The position numbers and the translations under genes were made by a program. A DNA stretch of 64,000 nucleotides from Oscillospiraceae bacterium (lineage in GTDB: Bacteria > Bacillota > Clostridia > Oscillospirales > Oscillospiraceae). The DNA is taken from assembly GCA_017455685.1 (NCBI GenBank), contig JAFSZH010000041.1, positions 162,545-226,544 of the forward strand. The letters are read 5' to 3'. The notes beneath the pieces were generated by a model. That model saw only the letters and a list, made by a program, of their open reading frames with translations, searched no databases and had not been told where the DNA came from. How positions within the stretch are numbered: the stretch's first letter is position 1; each line of letters begins with the position of its first letter. Shown here one piece after another: positions 52,876-62,099 of the stretch.

Positions 52876-54408
52876 GTGTTGACGGAACAGAATACGAAAA
52901 CGCTCAGGATCATGGGCGTTCTTGTATGCGTTTACCTCTGGCTCCAGTTCTTCGGCGGTCCGCTGATCCTGCACAACGGGTATTTCGATATAACGGAGAT
53001 AAAAACGGTCTGGTTCGTTTTCTTCTCTGTGCTCTTTCTGCTGGGGAGGCTGGGCTGGGTCATACAGACAAGTGAGCGGCTCGACCTTTCCCGATTTTCG
53101 CCGGATCCGGCGGAGATCGCCGCCGCGGCATTGTGCGTTACGGCGCTGCTCTCATCCGCCGCCAGCGGTTTTTTCTGGTCCTCTATAGCGGGGTTCCGCG
53201 GCCGTTGGCAGGGGGGCGCCATGCTGTTCCTCTACGCCGCTCTCTTCGCCGCTTTTCGGAAAATCATCATCCGCCGGCGGGATCTTCTCCTGCCGCTGTC
53301 GGCGGGGTTGGCCGTCGTGGGCGTGCTTTGCGTGCTTGATCATTTCGGTCTCGATCCCCTGGGCCTGCAGGCCGGATTGCGTGACGCGGACAAAGGGCGT
53401 TTCATATCCACGCTGGGCAACATCAATTTTGCCGGAGCGTATCTCTGCCTGGCGTTTCCGCCCGTGCTTCTCACGCTGCTTCAATGCAAAAAAAAGCTTC
53501 ACACGGCGTATTACTGTGTTCTGCTGGTCATCGGCGTGTGCGCTTCGGCAGCGATCCGCAGTGAAAGCGTCTTTCTCGGACTGGGCTTTGCCCTGATGCT
53601 GACGCCGCTGCTTCTTCGCCGGCGGGAGGAACTCTTACGCTTCAGTATTCTTCTGCCGCTGATGGGTCTCGTTTTTTACGCGTATGCGCATCTCGCTGGG
53701 AGAGCAGGGGCGTATCTCTCATCGCTGACGAAGATCCTCAGTCATCCGGTTTTCTGCGGCTTTCTGCTTCTGACCGGCGCTCTGTTTTTCCTTTGCGGAA
53801 GAAAAGCGAGCTCTGTTGAGCGGTTTCGGAAGATATATTTCCGTATCGTCTGCGCCGCAGCAGCCGCAGGTGTTCTTGCGCTGCTCTGGCTGAACACCCT
53901 GGGGAAAGCCGTTCCTCTGGGCTCGCTGGAGACCTGGCTGCGCTTTTCCGACGAGTGGGGCACGGACCGGGTGAAGGTCTGGAAATACTGCCTTTCCCTT
54001 TACGGCGAATTTCCTCTGCTGCATAAGCTTCTGGGCGGCGGCTGCGGCATCCTGGCCCGGATGGACATGTACCGCCGTATCTTTCCGGACGCTGTGCTGG
54101 ACGCCGCCCACTGCGAGTATCTGCAGATCCTGCTCAACTGGGGAATCCTGGGGCTGGGCGCCTACGTTGTCTGGACCGTTTCGGTCATCAGAAAAGGCGT
54201 ACACAGCTCCGATCCTCTGGCACGGATCATGGCGGCGGGTCTGGCGGGGTACGCTTTCCAGGCGCTGGTGAATATCGCGCAGGCACCCGGCGTCACGCTG
54301 TTCTTCCTCATGCTGGCGCTGGAGCATGCGCTTACACGCTCCGGACAAGGAAAGACGGAGATGTTGGCCGAAAAACCGCCTCAACCGAAAGAAAAAATGA
54401 AGAAATGA
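52876..54408 (+). CDS. O-antigen ligase-like polytopic membrane protein
   Basis: The 510-residue product has 11 or more hydrophobic segments and the Wzy/O-antigen-ligase look: a central loop DWG-like region (WLRFSDEWGTDRVKVWKYCLSLYGEFPLLHKLLGGGCGIL) and HCEYLQILLNWGILGLGAYVVW. Such proteins join or polymerise glycans on lipid carriers at the outer face of the membrane. Start GTG at 52876 follows aaagggggg; TTG at 52879 is next to it. Its substrate is unknown, and no glycosyltransferases are nearby. It ends 32 bases before the alaS promoter region. Confidence 0.82.
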   Translation: MLTEQNTKTLRIMGVLVCVYLWLQFFGGPLILHNGYFDITEIKTVWFVFFSVLFLLGRLGWVIQTSERLDLSRFSPDPAEIAAAALCVTALLSSAASGFFWSSIAGFRGRWQGGAMLFLYAALFAAFRKIIIRRRDLLLPLSAGLAVVGVLCVLDHFGLDPLGLQAGLRDADKGRFISTLGNINFAGAYLCLAFPPVLLTLLQCKKKLHTAYYCVLLVIGVCASAAIRSESVFLGLGFALMLTPLLLRRREELLRFSILLPLMGLVFYAYAHLAGRAGAYLSSLTKILSHPVFCGFLLLTGALFFLCGRKASSVERFRKIYFRIVCAAAAAGVLALLWLNTLGKAVPLGSLETWLRFSDEWGTDRVKVWKYCLSLYGEFPLLHKLLGGGCGILARMDMYRRIFPDAVLDAAHCEYLQILLNWGILGLGAYVVWTVSVIRKGVHSSDPLARIMAAGLAGYAFQALVNIAQAPGVTLFFLMLALEHALTRSGQGKTEMLAEKPPQPKEKMKK

Positions 54409-54411
54409 TGA

Positions 54412-54439
54412 TTGACAACGGCAAAGTTTATGGTACAAT
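54412..54439 (+). promoter_or_regulatory. Sigma-A promoter of the alaS T-box operon
   Basis: Perfect TTGACA (54412-54417) and TACAAT (54434-54439), spacer 16 bases, directly after the ligase-like gene's stop. Confidence 0.85.
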
Positions 54440-54447
54440 ACAACACG

Positions 54448-54666
54448 CTGTGACGAAACGAGCCATTCTCACCGCGCCGACAGAGAGAGGGAGCAGCTGA
54501 AAACCCTTGACGTGGGCGAATGGCGGCCATTTCCGAGCGTCCGCGCGACGAGCGCGGCGGCCGGTCCCCGTTAGCGGATCGAAGAGATACGGCCTGCGGG
54601 CCGTAATCAGGGTGGTACCGCGTGGAAGTATTTCCCCGCCCCTGTTATGGGGCGGGGTGTTTTTTT
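54448..54666 (+). promoter_or_regulatory. T-box riboswitch of alaS
   Basis: The T-box GGGTGGTACCGCG is at 54610-54622, followed by terminator CCCCGCCCC (54634-54642)/GGGGCGGGG (54649-54657) and a T run. In stem I, CCATTC (54463-54468 region) pairs with GAATGG (54518-54523), so that GAATGG is not the specifier; the internal loop below it holds GCC (54526-54528) followed by A, an alanine codon. The base stem is GACG/CGTC. Confidence 0.88.
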
Positions 54667-54683
54667 GTTTGGAGGTAAAGAAA

Positions 54684-57323
54684 TTGAAAAAGTACGGACT
54701 CAATGAGCTGCGTGAAATGTACCTGCGCTTTTTTGAGAGTAAAGGCCATCTGCGTCTTCCCAGCTTCTCGCTGATCCCGAAGAACGACCCGTCGCTTCTT
54801 CTTATCAACGCCGGCATGAGCCCCATGAAGACCTGGTTCACCGGGGAGGAGGAGCCGCCTCGCCGTCGTGTCACCACCTGTCAGAAGTGCATCCGCACTC
54901 CCGACATTGAGAACATCGGCAAGACCGCCCGCCACGGCACTTATTTTGAGATGCTGGGCAACTTTTCCTTCGGCGACTACTTCAAGCGGGAAGCCATCCA
55001 CTGGGCGTGGGAGTTTCTGACCTCCCCGGAATGGGTGGGGCTGGACCCCGACCGGCTGTATCCCTCCGTATACCTGGACGATGACGAGGCCTGGAACATC
55101 TGGCATGAGGACATCGGCATCGCACCCGAGCGGATTTTCCGATTCGGCAAGGAGGACAACTTCTGGGAGCACGGCAGCGGGCCGTGCGGCCCCTGCTCCG
55201 AGATCTACTACGACCGTGGCGAAAAGTACGGCTGCGGCAAGCCGGACTGCCACGTGGGCTGCGAGTGCGACCGGTATATCGAGGTCTGGAATATCGTCTT
55301 CTCCCAGTTCAACAACGACGGACAGGGCAACTATACCGAGCTCAGCCAGAAAAACATCGACACCGGCATGGGTCTGGAGCGTCTGGCCGTGGTGTGCCAG
55401 GACGTGGACTCCCTCTTCGACGTGGACACGGTGATGAACATCACCCATAAGGTTTCCGAGATCACCGGCGCCCATTACGGCGAAACCTATAACAAGGACG
55501 TTTCCCTGCGCATCATCACCGATCACATCCGTTCCTCCACCTTCATGATCTGCGACGGGGTGCTGCCCTCCAACGAGGGTCGGGGCTACGTGCTTCGCCG
55601 ACTGCTCCGCCGGGCCGCACGCCACGGCCGTCTCCTTGGTGTTAAGGAACCCTTCCTTTACAAAGTCTGTGATACCGTCATTCACGAAAACAAGAACGCT
55701 TATCCCGAGCTTTCCGAGCGGCAGGAGTATATCACCAGTGTGATCCGCTCCGAAGAGGAGAACTTCGCCCGCACGATCGACGGCGGCCTTGCCATCTTCT
55801 CCGGCATGCTGGCTCAGCACAAGGAAAAGGGCGAGAGCGTGTTTTCCGGCGCCGACGCCTTCAAGCTCCATGACACCTACGGCTTCCCCCTGGATCTGAC
55901 CAAGGAAATGGCCGCCGACGAGGGGATGAGCGTGGATGAGGATGCCTTCCAGGCGCTGATGAAAAAGCAGCGGGAGGAGGCCCGGGCCAGCCGCAAGGAC
56001 AAATCCGCCTGGGCGGGCCTGGATCTGGGGCTGGACAACACTCCCACCGAATTCACCGGCTACGACCATCTCCATGACGACTGCCGCATTCTGGCGATCG
56101 TTGCCGAGGGCGAGCTGAAGGAGCAGATCTCTTCCGGCACCGAGGCGGAGATCGTCATGGAAAAGACCCCGTTTTACGCGGAGATGGGCGGACAGTGCGC
56201 CGACCGCGGTCTGCTGATCCTGAAGGACGCCGTCTTTGAGGTCAGCGACGTGCAGAAGAACAAGGGCGGCAAGGTGCTTCACCACGGCCGCATGGTCTCC
56301 GGCACCCTCTGCGTCGGCAACTCCGTGAACGCCTGCGTGGATACCGTCCGCCGGAAAGCCATCATGCGCGCCCACAGCGCCACCCATCTGCTGCACAAGG
56401 CCCTGCGGACTGTGCTAGGAGATCACGTGCATCAGGCCGGTTCTCTGGTGGAGCCGGACAGACTGCGCTTTGACTTTACCCACACCGCCGCCATGAAGCC
56501 GGAGGAGCTGGCCGCCGTGGAGCGGATGGTCAACGAGACCGTGCTGGAAGGCTTCCATATCGACGTAAAGGAAATGCCGATCGCTGAAGCACGCAGCCTG
56601 GGCGCCATGGCTCTGTTCGGAGAAAAGTACGGCGACATCGTCCGCGTCGTGGATATGGGCGACGGCTACAGCGTGGAGTTCTGCGGCGGCACACATCTGG
56701 ACAACACCGCCAAGATCGGCTCCCTGCGGATCCTCAGCGAATTCTCCGTGGCCAGCGGTGTGCGGCGTATCGAGGCCGTCACCGGTCAGGAGACCCTGCA
56801 GCTCATGGAGCGGAACACCCGCATGCTCATGGAGCTGGCCGAGCGGCTGAAGGCCAAACCCGAGGAGCTCCTGGCCCGGGCAGAGGCCCGTTCCACGGAG
56901 ATCCGGGAACTGCGCTCCGCCGTGGAGAAGTTCCGCAGCAAGGAGATGCTGCGGAACGCCGAGAGCTTCCTTATCTCCGCCAAGACCGTGAGCGGGCTCC
57001 GCGTCCTCACTCAGACTCTGCCCGCCATGGAGACCGATGCGCTCCGGCAGATCGGCGATTTCCTTCGTGACAAGGATCCCGCCGTGGTGGCCGTTCTCGC
57101 CACCGTACGGGACGGGAAGATCACGTTCCTGTCCGTCTGCGGTAAGGACGCCGTAGCCGCGGGCGTCAGGGCCGGCGATATCATCCGCGCCGTGACCTCC
57201 ATCTGCGGCGGCAAGGGCGGCGGCAAGCCGGATTCTGCCATGGGCGGCGGCAGCGATCTGCTGAAGCTGGACGATGCCATGGCCATCGTGGACGATTTCG
57301 TCGCCGGAAAAGTCAACGCCTGA
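54684..57323 (+). CDS. alaS: Alanyl-tRNA synthetase
   Basis: Class II synthetase of 879 residues. The N-terminal catalytic part has SFSLIPKNDPSLLLINAGMSPMKTWF and the TARHGTYFEMLGNFSFGDYFKREA block. The editing domain carries HSATHLLH near 563-570 and CGGTHL near 666-671, and the C-terminal DHHA1-type region has GGKGGGKPDSAMGGG. Start TTG at 54684 follows GGAGGT with a seven-base gap; the frame is open earlier through the T-box but that is not translated sequence. Confidence 0.97.
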   Translation: MKKYGLNELREMYLRFFESKGHLRLPSFSLIPKNDPSLLLINAGMSPMKTWFTGEEEPPRRRVTTCQKCIRTPDIENIGKTARHGTYFEMLGNFSFGDYFKREAIHWAWEFLTSPEWVGLDPDRLYPSVYLDDDEAWNIWHEDIGIAPERIFRFGKEDNFWEHGSGPCGPCSEIYYDRGEKYGCGKPDCHVGCECDRYIEVWNIVFSQFNNDGQGNYTELSQKNIDTGMGLERLAVVCQDVDSLFDVDTVMNITHKVSEITGAHYGETYNKDVSLRIITDHIRSSTFMICDGVLPSNEGRGYVLRRLLRRAARHGRLLGVKEPFLYKVCDTVIHENKNAYPELSERQEYITSVIRSEEENFARTIDGGLAIFSGMLAQHKEKGESVFSGADAFKLHDTYGFPLDLTKEMAADEGMSVDEDAFQALMKKQREEARASRKDKSAWAGLDLGLDNTPTEFTGYDHLHDDCRILAIVAEGELKEQISSGTEAEIVMEKTPFYAEMGGQCADRGLLILKDAVFEVSDVQKNKGGKVLHHGRMVSGTLCVGNSVNACVDTVRRKAIMRAHSATHLLHKALRTVLGDHVHQAGSLVEPDRLRFDFTHTAAMKPEELAAVERMVNETVLEGFHIDVKEMPIAEARSLGAMALFGEKYGDIVRVVDMGDGYSVEFCGGTHLDNTAKIGSLRILSEFSVASGVRRIEAVTGQETLQLMERNTRMLMELAERLKAKPEELLARAEARSTEIRELRSAVEKFRSKEMLRNAESFLISAKTVSGLRVLTQTLPAMETDALRQIGDFLRDKDPAVVAVLATVRDGKITFLSVCGKDAVAAGVRAGDIIRAVTSICGGKGGGKPDSAMGGGSDLLKLDDAMAIVDDFVAGKVNA

Positions 57324-57361
57324 TCAATTGCTCTTTTTGAGCCCGGAGAAAGGAGAACAAT

Positions 57362-57703
57362 ATGTCCGACTGCCTGTTTTGCAAGATCATCGCCGGAGAG
57401 ATCCCCTCGGCCAAGGTCTATGAGAGCGAGAACGTTTACGCCTTTCGGGATATCAATCCCCAGGCCCCGACACACATTCTCGTCGTCCCCAAAAAGCACG
57501 TCGCATCCGTGGCAGAGCTGAACGACAGCAATTCCCGGCTGGCCGCCGAGTGTCTGGTGGCCGCCGCCGAGATCGCCCGGAAGGAAGGGCTGGAGAACGG
57601 TTACCGTATCGTTTCCAATTGCGGGCCTGACGCCGGGCAGACGGTAGCGCATCTGCATTTCCACATCCTGGGCGGAAAACGCCTTCAGGATCAGATGGTA
57701 TAA
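57362..57703 (+). CDS. HIT family protein (HinT-like)
   Basis: A 113-residue histidine-triad nucleotide-binding protein: CLFCKIIAGEIPSAKVYE at the N-terminus and the HIT motif HLHFHILGG near 97-105. HinT-type enzymes hydrolyse AMP-linked phosphoramidates, including aminoacyl-adenylates, which fits its place after alaS. A terminator follows. Confidence 0.94.
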   Translation: MSDCLFCKIIAGEIPSAKVYESENVYAFRDINPQAPTHILVVPKKHVASVAELNDSNSRLAAECLVAAAEIARKEGLENGYRIVSNCGPDAGQTVAHLHFHILGGKRLQDQMV

Positions 57704-57707
57704 GGAG

Positions 57708-57745
57708 AAAGCTTCGGCAGATCCCTCTGCCGAAGCTTTTTTTGA
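57708..57745 (+). terminator. Intrinsic terminator after the HIT gene
   Basis: AAAGCTTCGGCAGA pairs with TCTGCCGAAGCTTT across TCCC (57708-57739), followed by a T run. Confidence 0.92.
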
Positions 57746-57770
57746 CGATTTCCGTTTTCTGTTGTATACT
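57742..57770 (+). promoter_or_regulatory. Sigma-A promoter of comEC-holA-rnmV
   Basis: TTGACG (57742-57747) and TATACT (57765-57770), spacer 17 bases, beginning in the T run of the preceding terminator. Confidence 0.8.
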
Positions 57771-57876
57771 TGCAGCATAAAAAAGCTGCCTGCGGCAGCG
57801 AGTGGTTTGGTGGCTGGGATGGTTTCTTCCCGATCAAAGATGAATACGCGCCCCATGACGGACGCGGCTGACCGCC

Positions 57877-60174
57877 ATGCGTAAGGCGGTCTGGATCTGT
57901 CTGCCCTTTACGGCGGCGATCGCGCTGTGTCACTATCTTCTGCCGGACAATGCGGTCGTGCTGCTTCTGCTCTGCTGCGGGGTGCTGTCCCTGGCCGCAC
58001 TGCTGCTGCAGGGGAAGAAGAAAACGGCTCTCCTTCTTCTTTCCCTTGGCGTTGCCCTGGGCAGCGTCCGTTACTGGACGCAGCTCCAGCTGGCCGCCCA
58101 TCCCGGGGAGGCGCTGGTGGGCAGTTCGCTGACTGTCTCCGCCCGAGTCGTGGATTTTCCGGATATTTATGAGAGCGGTACCTACGTCACTGTACGCCTG
58201 ACAGAGCCCGGTCTGCCCGGGGTCAAATGCCGTCTCGTCTCCTATGAGCCGGGAGAGCTGGACTCCTTCACCCCCGGAGACAAGATCGTATGCGCGGTTC
58301 GCTTTTCCTCCGCCGCCATGCGCAGCGGGGAGGAGACCGACGCCTATACCTCCCAGGGTATTTTCGTGCGCGCCGTCTGTCGGGAGACACCGACGGCAGC
58401 AGGAAAATGGACATTTTCCTTTCTGTATCTTCCTCTGCGGCTGGGTCGGATGGTGGCGGAGAAATGCCTGGAGGTCTTTCACGCTGACGCAGGCGGATTC
58501 ATGACCGCGCTGCTTACCGGAGAAAAAGCCGCGCTGTACGAGGATGGCAGCTATTATTCCCTCAGCGAGGCCGGGCTGGCCCACATCGTGTCCGTCTCGG
58601 GCATGCACATCGCTTTTCTCACGGGCTTTCTCTTCCATCTCACCGGAAGACGGCGCTCGTCCATCCTTTTGAGCTTTCCTGTGATGCTCTTCTTTGCCGC
58701 CATGACCGGGTTTACCCCCTCCGTCACGAGAGCGGTGTTCATGCAGATCTGTCTGCTGTCGGCGCCGCTGTTTTCCCGGGAGGAGGACGCCGTCACGTCT
58801 TTGTCCCTTGTGCTGGCACTGATCCTGCTCGTCAATCCCATGGCCGTGGGCGGAGCCAGTCTGCAGCTGAGCTTCGCCTCCATGGCGGGGATCTGGCTGG
58901 TTTCCGGCGGGATCTACCGGCGGCTGCTGGATCTCTTTTCCGAGAAGAAGATCTACGATCTCAAGCTCGGCAAGATCATTCTTTCGTTCCTGTGCGGCAC
59001 TTTCTCTGCCGGCGTCGGTGCCATGCTCTTCTCGCTTCCTCTGGCGGCAGCCCATTTCGGGTACGTGTCCACCGTGTCACCGATCTCGGGACTTCTTTGC
59101 CTGTGGATCGTTTCGCTGCTGTATATCGGCGGTTTCTTCACAGTCGCGGTGGGCTTTTTTCTGCCCGCTGCGGCCGCTGCGGCGGGCAGGGTCCTGGCCT
59201 GGGGTGTAAGATACATTCTCTTCGTCTCCAACGCGCTTGGGTATCTGCCCTGTGAAACGGTATATCTCTCCAACCCTGTGTTTCTGCTGTGGTTTATATT
59301 CGCCTACGCCGTCTTTCTGCTCTGGTGGTTTCGAAACCGAAAAGGCTCGCTCCGGCCTGTGGCGCCTGTCTGTCTGGTACTGATCGCCCTGTATGCCTCC
59401 GCCATGCTTGTGCGGCTGAGCTGGAGCGACGATATTCGCGTGAGCGCCGTGGACGTAGGGCAGGGGGAGTGCGTGGTCGTCACCAGCGGTTCCCGGGCAA
59501 TCATGGTAGACTGCGGCGGAAGCACCTTTCCCCGGTCCGCCGGAGAAAACGCCGTCCGGTTCCTGGCTTCCCGGCAGCGCCGGCATCTGGACGCGCTGAT
59601 CCTCACCCATCTGCACAGCGACCACGTCAACGGCGTTTCCCGGCTTCTTTCGCAGGTCAGGGTAGACGTCATTTATCTGCCGCTTCAGGCGGACGAGGAC
59701 GGAACTCTGCCCGATATCATCGCCGCCGCGGATAAATACGGCGTCCGGGTGGAATACGTCACGGAGAATTTCCGTCTCATTCTGGGCGAACTGGACGTGA
59801 CGGTCTGGAGTCCGATCCTTTCCGGGGAGGAAAACGAAAACTGTCTGATCGTCATGGCTGCCCAGGAAGGCTTCGAGGCCGTGATCACTGGGGACAGCCT
59901 CTCGGCGGCGGAGCGGATCTTCTCGGCGCTCTATGAGCTGCCGGATACGGAGGTGCTGGTGGTGGGCCATCACGGCTCCGCCACTTCCACCACGGATCGG
60001 TTTCTCCGGGAGCTGCGGCCGGATCTGGCGCTGATCTCCGTAGGGTACAATACCTACGGGCATCCCTCGCCCGCCGTGCTGGACCGATTGGAGGAATACG
60101 GCATCCCCGTTCTCCGCACGGATCTGGAGGGAGATATCACCGTCAAGCCCGAAAGGAGGGCGGCAAATGGCTAA
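57877..60174 (+). CDS. comEC: ComEC/Rec2 family DNA uptake channel protein
   Basis: The 765-residue protein has an N-terminal OB-like extracytoplasmic domain, a competence domain of many membrane helices (HIVSVSGMHIAFLTGFLF is the signature), and a C-terminal metallo-beta-lactamase domain with HLHSDH near 579-584, TGDS and GHHGSATS near 697. It carries single-stranded DNA inward in competent bacteria. Other competence genes are not in the window, so competence is not implied. ATG at 57877 lacks a good ribosome site and overlaps the end of a 21-codon upstream frame. Confidence 0.94.
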   Translation: MRKAVWICLPFTAAIALCHYLLPDNAVVLLLLCCGVLSLAALLLQGKKKTALLLLSLGVALGSVRYWTQLQLAAHPGEALVGSSLTVSARVVDFPDIYESGTYVTVRLTEPGLPGVKCRLVSYEPGELDSFTPGDKIVCAVRFSSAAMRSGEETDAYTSQGIFVRAVCRETPTAAGKWTFSFLYLPLRLGRMVAEKCLEVFHADAGGFMTALLTGEKAALYEDGSYYSLSEAGLAHIVSVSGMHIAFLTGFLFHLTGRRRSSILLSFPVMLFFAAMTGFTPSVTRAVFMQICLLSAPLFSREEDAVTSLSLVLALILLVNPMAVGGASLQLSFASMAGIWLVSGGIYRRLLDLFSEKKIYDLKLGKIILSFLCGTFSAGVGAMLFSLPLAAAHFGYVSTVSPISGLLCLWIVSLLYIGGFFTVAVGFFLPAAAAAAGRVLAWGVRYILFVSNALGYLPCETVYLSNPVFLLWFIFAYAVFLLWWFRNRKGSLRPVAPVCLVLIALYASAMLVRLSWSDDIRVSAVDVGQGECVVVTSGSRAIMVDCGGSTFPRSAGENAVRFLASRQRRHLDALILTHLHSDHVNGVSRLLSQVRVDVIYLPLQADEDGTLPDIIAAADKYGVRVEYVTENFRLILGELDVTVWSPILSGEENENCLIVMAAQEGFEAVITGDSLSAAERIFSALYELPDTEVLVVGHHGSATSTTDRFLRELRPDLALISVGYNTYGHPSPAVLDRLEEYGIPVLRTDLEGDITVKPERRAANG

Positions 60175-61210
60175 ATACGAAGACAATAAGAAGCTGGACT
60201 ATTCCGTTCTTCTCAAAGAGCTCAAGCAGGACGGTCTGGAAAAGCTGTATATGCTCTGGGGCCCGGAGGACTATCTCATCCGGGACTTCGCGGAAAGGCT
60301 GCGCACACTCTGCCTGCCCGAGGGGGCGGACGAGTTCAACGCCAAGCGGCTGGACGGACCCGTGCCGGATCCGCGGGATCTGGAGGAGGCCGTCAACGCC
60401 ATGCCCTTTTTCGGGGACAGGACCTTTGTGGAAGTGCGCGACGCGGACGTGAACCGGTGGAAGGATGAACTGTTTTCCGCTGTTCTTAAGGATATCCCCG
60501 ACTGGTGCACCGTAGTGATCACGCTTCCCGCCGGCGCGTCGCCGGATGGGCGGCTCGGCCTGGTCAAGCAGATCAAAAAGGACGGCAAGGCCGTGGAGTT
60601 CACCTCCCAGGCGGACCGGCTGCTCTATCCCTGGATCAGAAAACGCTTCGCCTCCCACGGCAAGACCATACAGAACGACGCTATCGACCGTCTGACTTTT
60701 ATTTCCGGCGAGCTGATGAACCAGCTGATCCCGGAGATCGACAAGATCTGCACCTACACCCGCGCCGAACAGATCGGCGTGGAGGACGTGGAAAAGCTGG
60801 CCAATCACATCCCGGAGGCCAAGGTGTTCGATATGACCGACGCCATCGCCGACGGCAAGTATGACAAAGCCATGTACCACCTTTACGATCTGCTGGCCGG
60901 TGACTCGGAGCCGGTGGAGATCATGGGTTCCATCGGCTGGCAGATGCGCCAGCTCTACGCTGCCCGTCTTGTCATCGACAGCGGGAATGGAGCGGCTTAC
61001 CTGAAGGAGCTGCTGGGCATCAGCAATTCCTACCGGCTGAACAAGCTGATGGACACGGCAAGGAAATATTCTTCGGATACCCTCTCCAACGATCTTCGTC
61101 TCATAGCGGATTACAGTCTGCTTCCCCGGGAAAAGGGCGCCGTGATGACCGACCTGGAAGCGCTGAAAGAGCTTCTGATCCGGTTCGCAATGGAGAAACG
61201 CCATGCTTAA
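60167..61210 (+). CDS. holA: DNA polymerase III delta subunit
   Basis: The delta subunit opens the sliding clamp during loading. The 347-residue protein has the HolA pattern: LYMLWGPEDYLIRDFAERL at the start, FGDRTFVEVRDADV, and the C-terminal SIGWQMRQLYAARLVI ... LGISNSYRLNKLMDTARKYS. It overlaps comEC by eight bases, a common neighbourhood in Firmicutes, and rnmV by eight. Confidence 0.93.
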   Translation: MAKYEDNKKLDYSVLLKELKQDGLEKLYMLWGPEDYLIRDFAERLRTLCLPEGADEFNAKRLDGPVPDPRDLEEAVNAMPFFGDRTFVEVRDADVNRWKDELFSAVLKDIPDWCTVVITLPAGASPDGRLGLVKQIKKDGKAVEFTSQADRLLYPWIRKRFASHGKTIQNDAIDRLTFISGELMNQLIPEIDKICTYTRAEQIGVEDVEKLANHIPEAKVFDMTDAIADGKYDKAMYHLYDLLAGDSEPVEIMGSIGWQMRQLYAARLVIDSGNGAAYLKELLGISNSYRLNKLMDTARKYSSDTLSNDLRLIADYSLLPREKGAVMTDLEALKELLIRFAMEKRHA

Positions 61211-61820
61211 GCTGCGGGAGGCCATCCTTGTGGAGGGGCGCTACGACAAGATCGCTCTGGAAAACGTGGTCGATACGGAGATCTTTACCTCCGAGGGCTT
61301 CGGTATTTTTCACGACAGGAAAAAAATGGAGTTGCTGCGCAGGATCGCGGAGCACAGAGGTCTCATCGTGTTTACCGACGCCGACGGCGCCGGGCTGGTG
61401 ATCCGAAACCGAATCCGGGGCTGCATCGACAGCCGGTATCTGAAGCACGCCTATATCCCGGAGATCATGGGAAAGGAACGGCGGAAAAAAACGCCCTCCG
61501 GCTCCGGTCTTCTCGGAGTGGAGGGGATGGACGCGGCCGTGCTGGAGGAGGCCCTGCTTCGCGCCGGCGCCGAGAGAGCGGAGGATGACCGGCCCCGGAT
61601 CACCAAAGCAGACCTGTATGCCGCGGGGCTTTCCGGCGGAGCCAATGCCGCGGAAAAGCGGAAAGCGCTGCTCCACTCGCTGGATCTTCCCGGTAATCTC
61701 TCCTCCAACGCCATGCTGGACGTGCTCAATTCGCTCTATACGCCGGATGATTTCCTATCGGCGGCAGATACGATCCAGAAGGAGCGCCCCGGCGTTTCCC
61801 AGGAGCAGGACGGCGGCTGA
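61203..61820 (+). CDS. rnmV: Ribonuclease M5
   Basis: RNase M5 trims 5S rRNA precursors. The 205-residue protein starts with a TOPRIM domain: AILVEGRYDKIALENVVD near 8-25 and FTDADGAGLVIRNRI near 57-71, followed by HAYIPEI and a DUF4093-type C-terminal half. Its last 66 bases are overlapped by a small ORF on the other strand. Confidence 0.93.
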   Translation: MLKLREAILVEGRYDKIALENVVDTEIFTSEGFGIFHDRKKMELLRRIAEHRGLIVFTDADGAGLVIRNRIRGCIDSRYLKHAYIPEIMGKERRKKTPSGSGLLGVEGMDAAVLEEALLRAGAERAEDDRPRITKADLYAAGLSGGANAAEKRKALLHSLDLPGNLSSNAMLDVLNSLYTPDDFLSAADTIQKERPGVSQEQDGG

Positions 61821-62000
61821 TTCGCGCTGCAGCGCCGCCGCCGTACGGTAAAGCTCGTATGTATCCGGGCGCAGTCCGCTGCAGCGAAGCAGCAGCGCCA
61901 GCGAGCAGAAGAGCATCGCCGCGCATAGCTGCAGCGTTCTGATGATCGTTTCATAGGCCGGGCCGCTGATGGCGGCAAATCCCTTGCGGATGGTTTCCAT
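61755..62000 (-). CDS. Small predicted membrane protein, 81 residues
   Basis: On the minus strand an ATG at 62000 opens an 81-residue frame: [20 protein letters not shown], a hydrophobic helix ([16 protein letters not shown]), then a helical end [23 protein letters not shown]. Its composition looks coding. The ribosome site is weak (GGTGAT). CATAGAATG lies 15 bases upstream of the ATG (minus strand; 62016-62024), like the -10 elements at the DUF3343 and 53-residue genes. Its 3' end overlaps rnmV. No family is recognised. Confidence 0.5.
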   Translation of the reverse strand: METIRKGFAAISGPAYETIIRTLQLCAAMLFCSLALLLRCSGLRPDTYELYRTAAALQRESAAVLLLGNAGALLLDRICRR

Positions 62001-62085
62001 TGTTATCACCGGCTTCATTCTATGAAATATCCGCTCGGCAGGCAAGGAACAATTTCCGGGAATTCTGGAATAAACTTGCTTTATA

Positions 62086-62099
62086 CAAAATATTGTGTT
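62086..62099 (+). promoter_or_regulatory. Palindrome upstream of nrdR resembling an NrdR box
   Basis: ACAAAATATTGTGT at 62086-62099 is a near-palindrome resembling half-sites of NrdR boxes, and it lies between a possible -35 TTGCTT (62076-62081) and -10 TAGATT (62099-62104). Only one copy is visible; NrdR boxes usually occur in pairs. Confidence 0.35.

Noticed and set aside
57877..60174. Evidence of a full competence locus
   Set aside because: Only comEC is present; comEA and pilus genes are not in the window, and comEC-holA adjacency is common without known competence.
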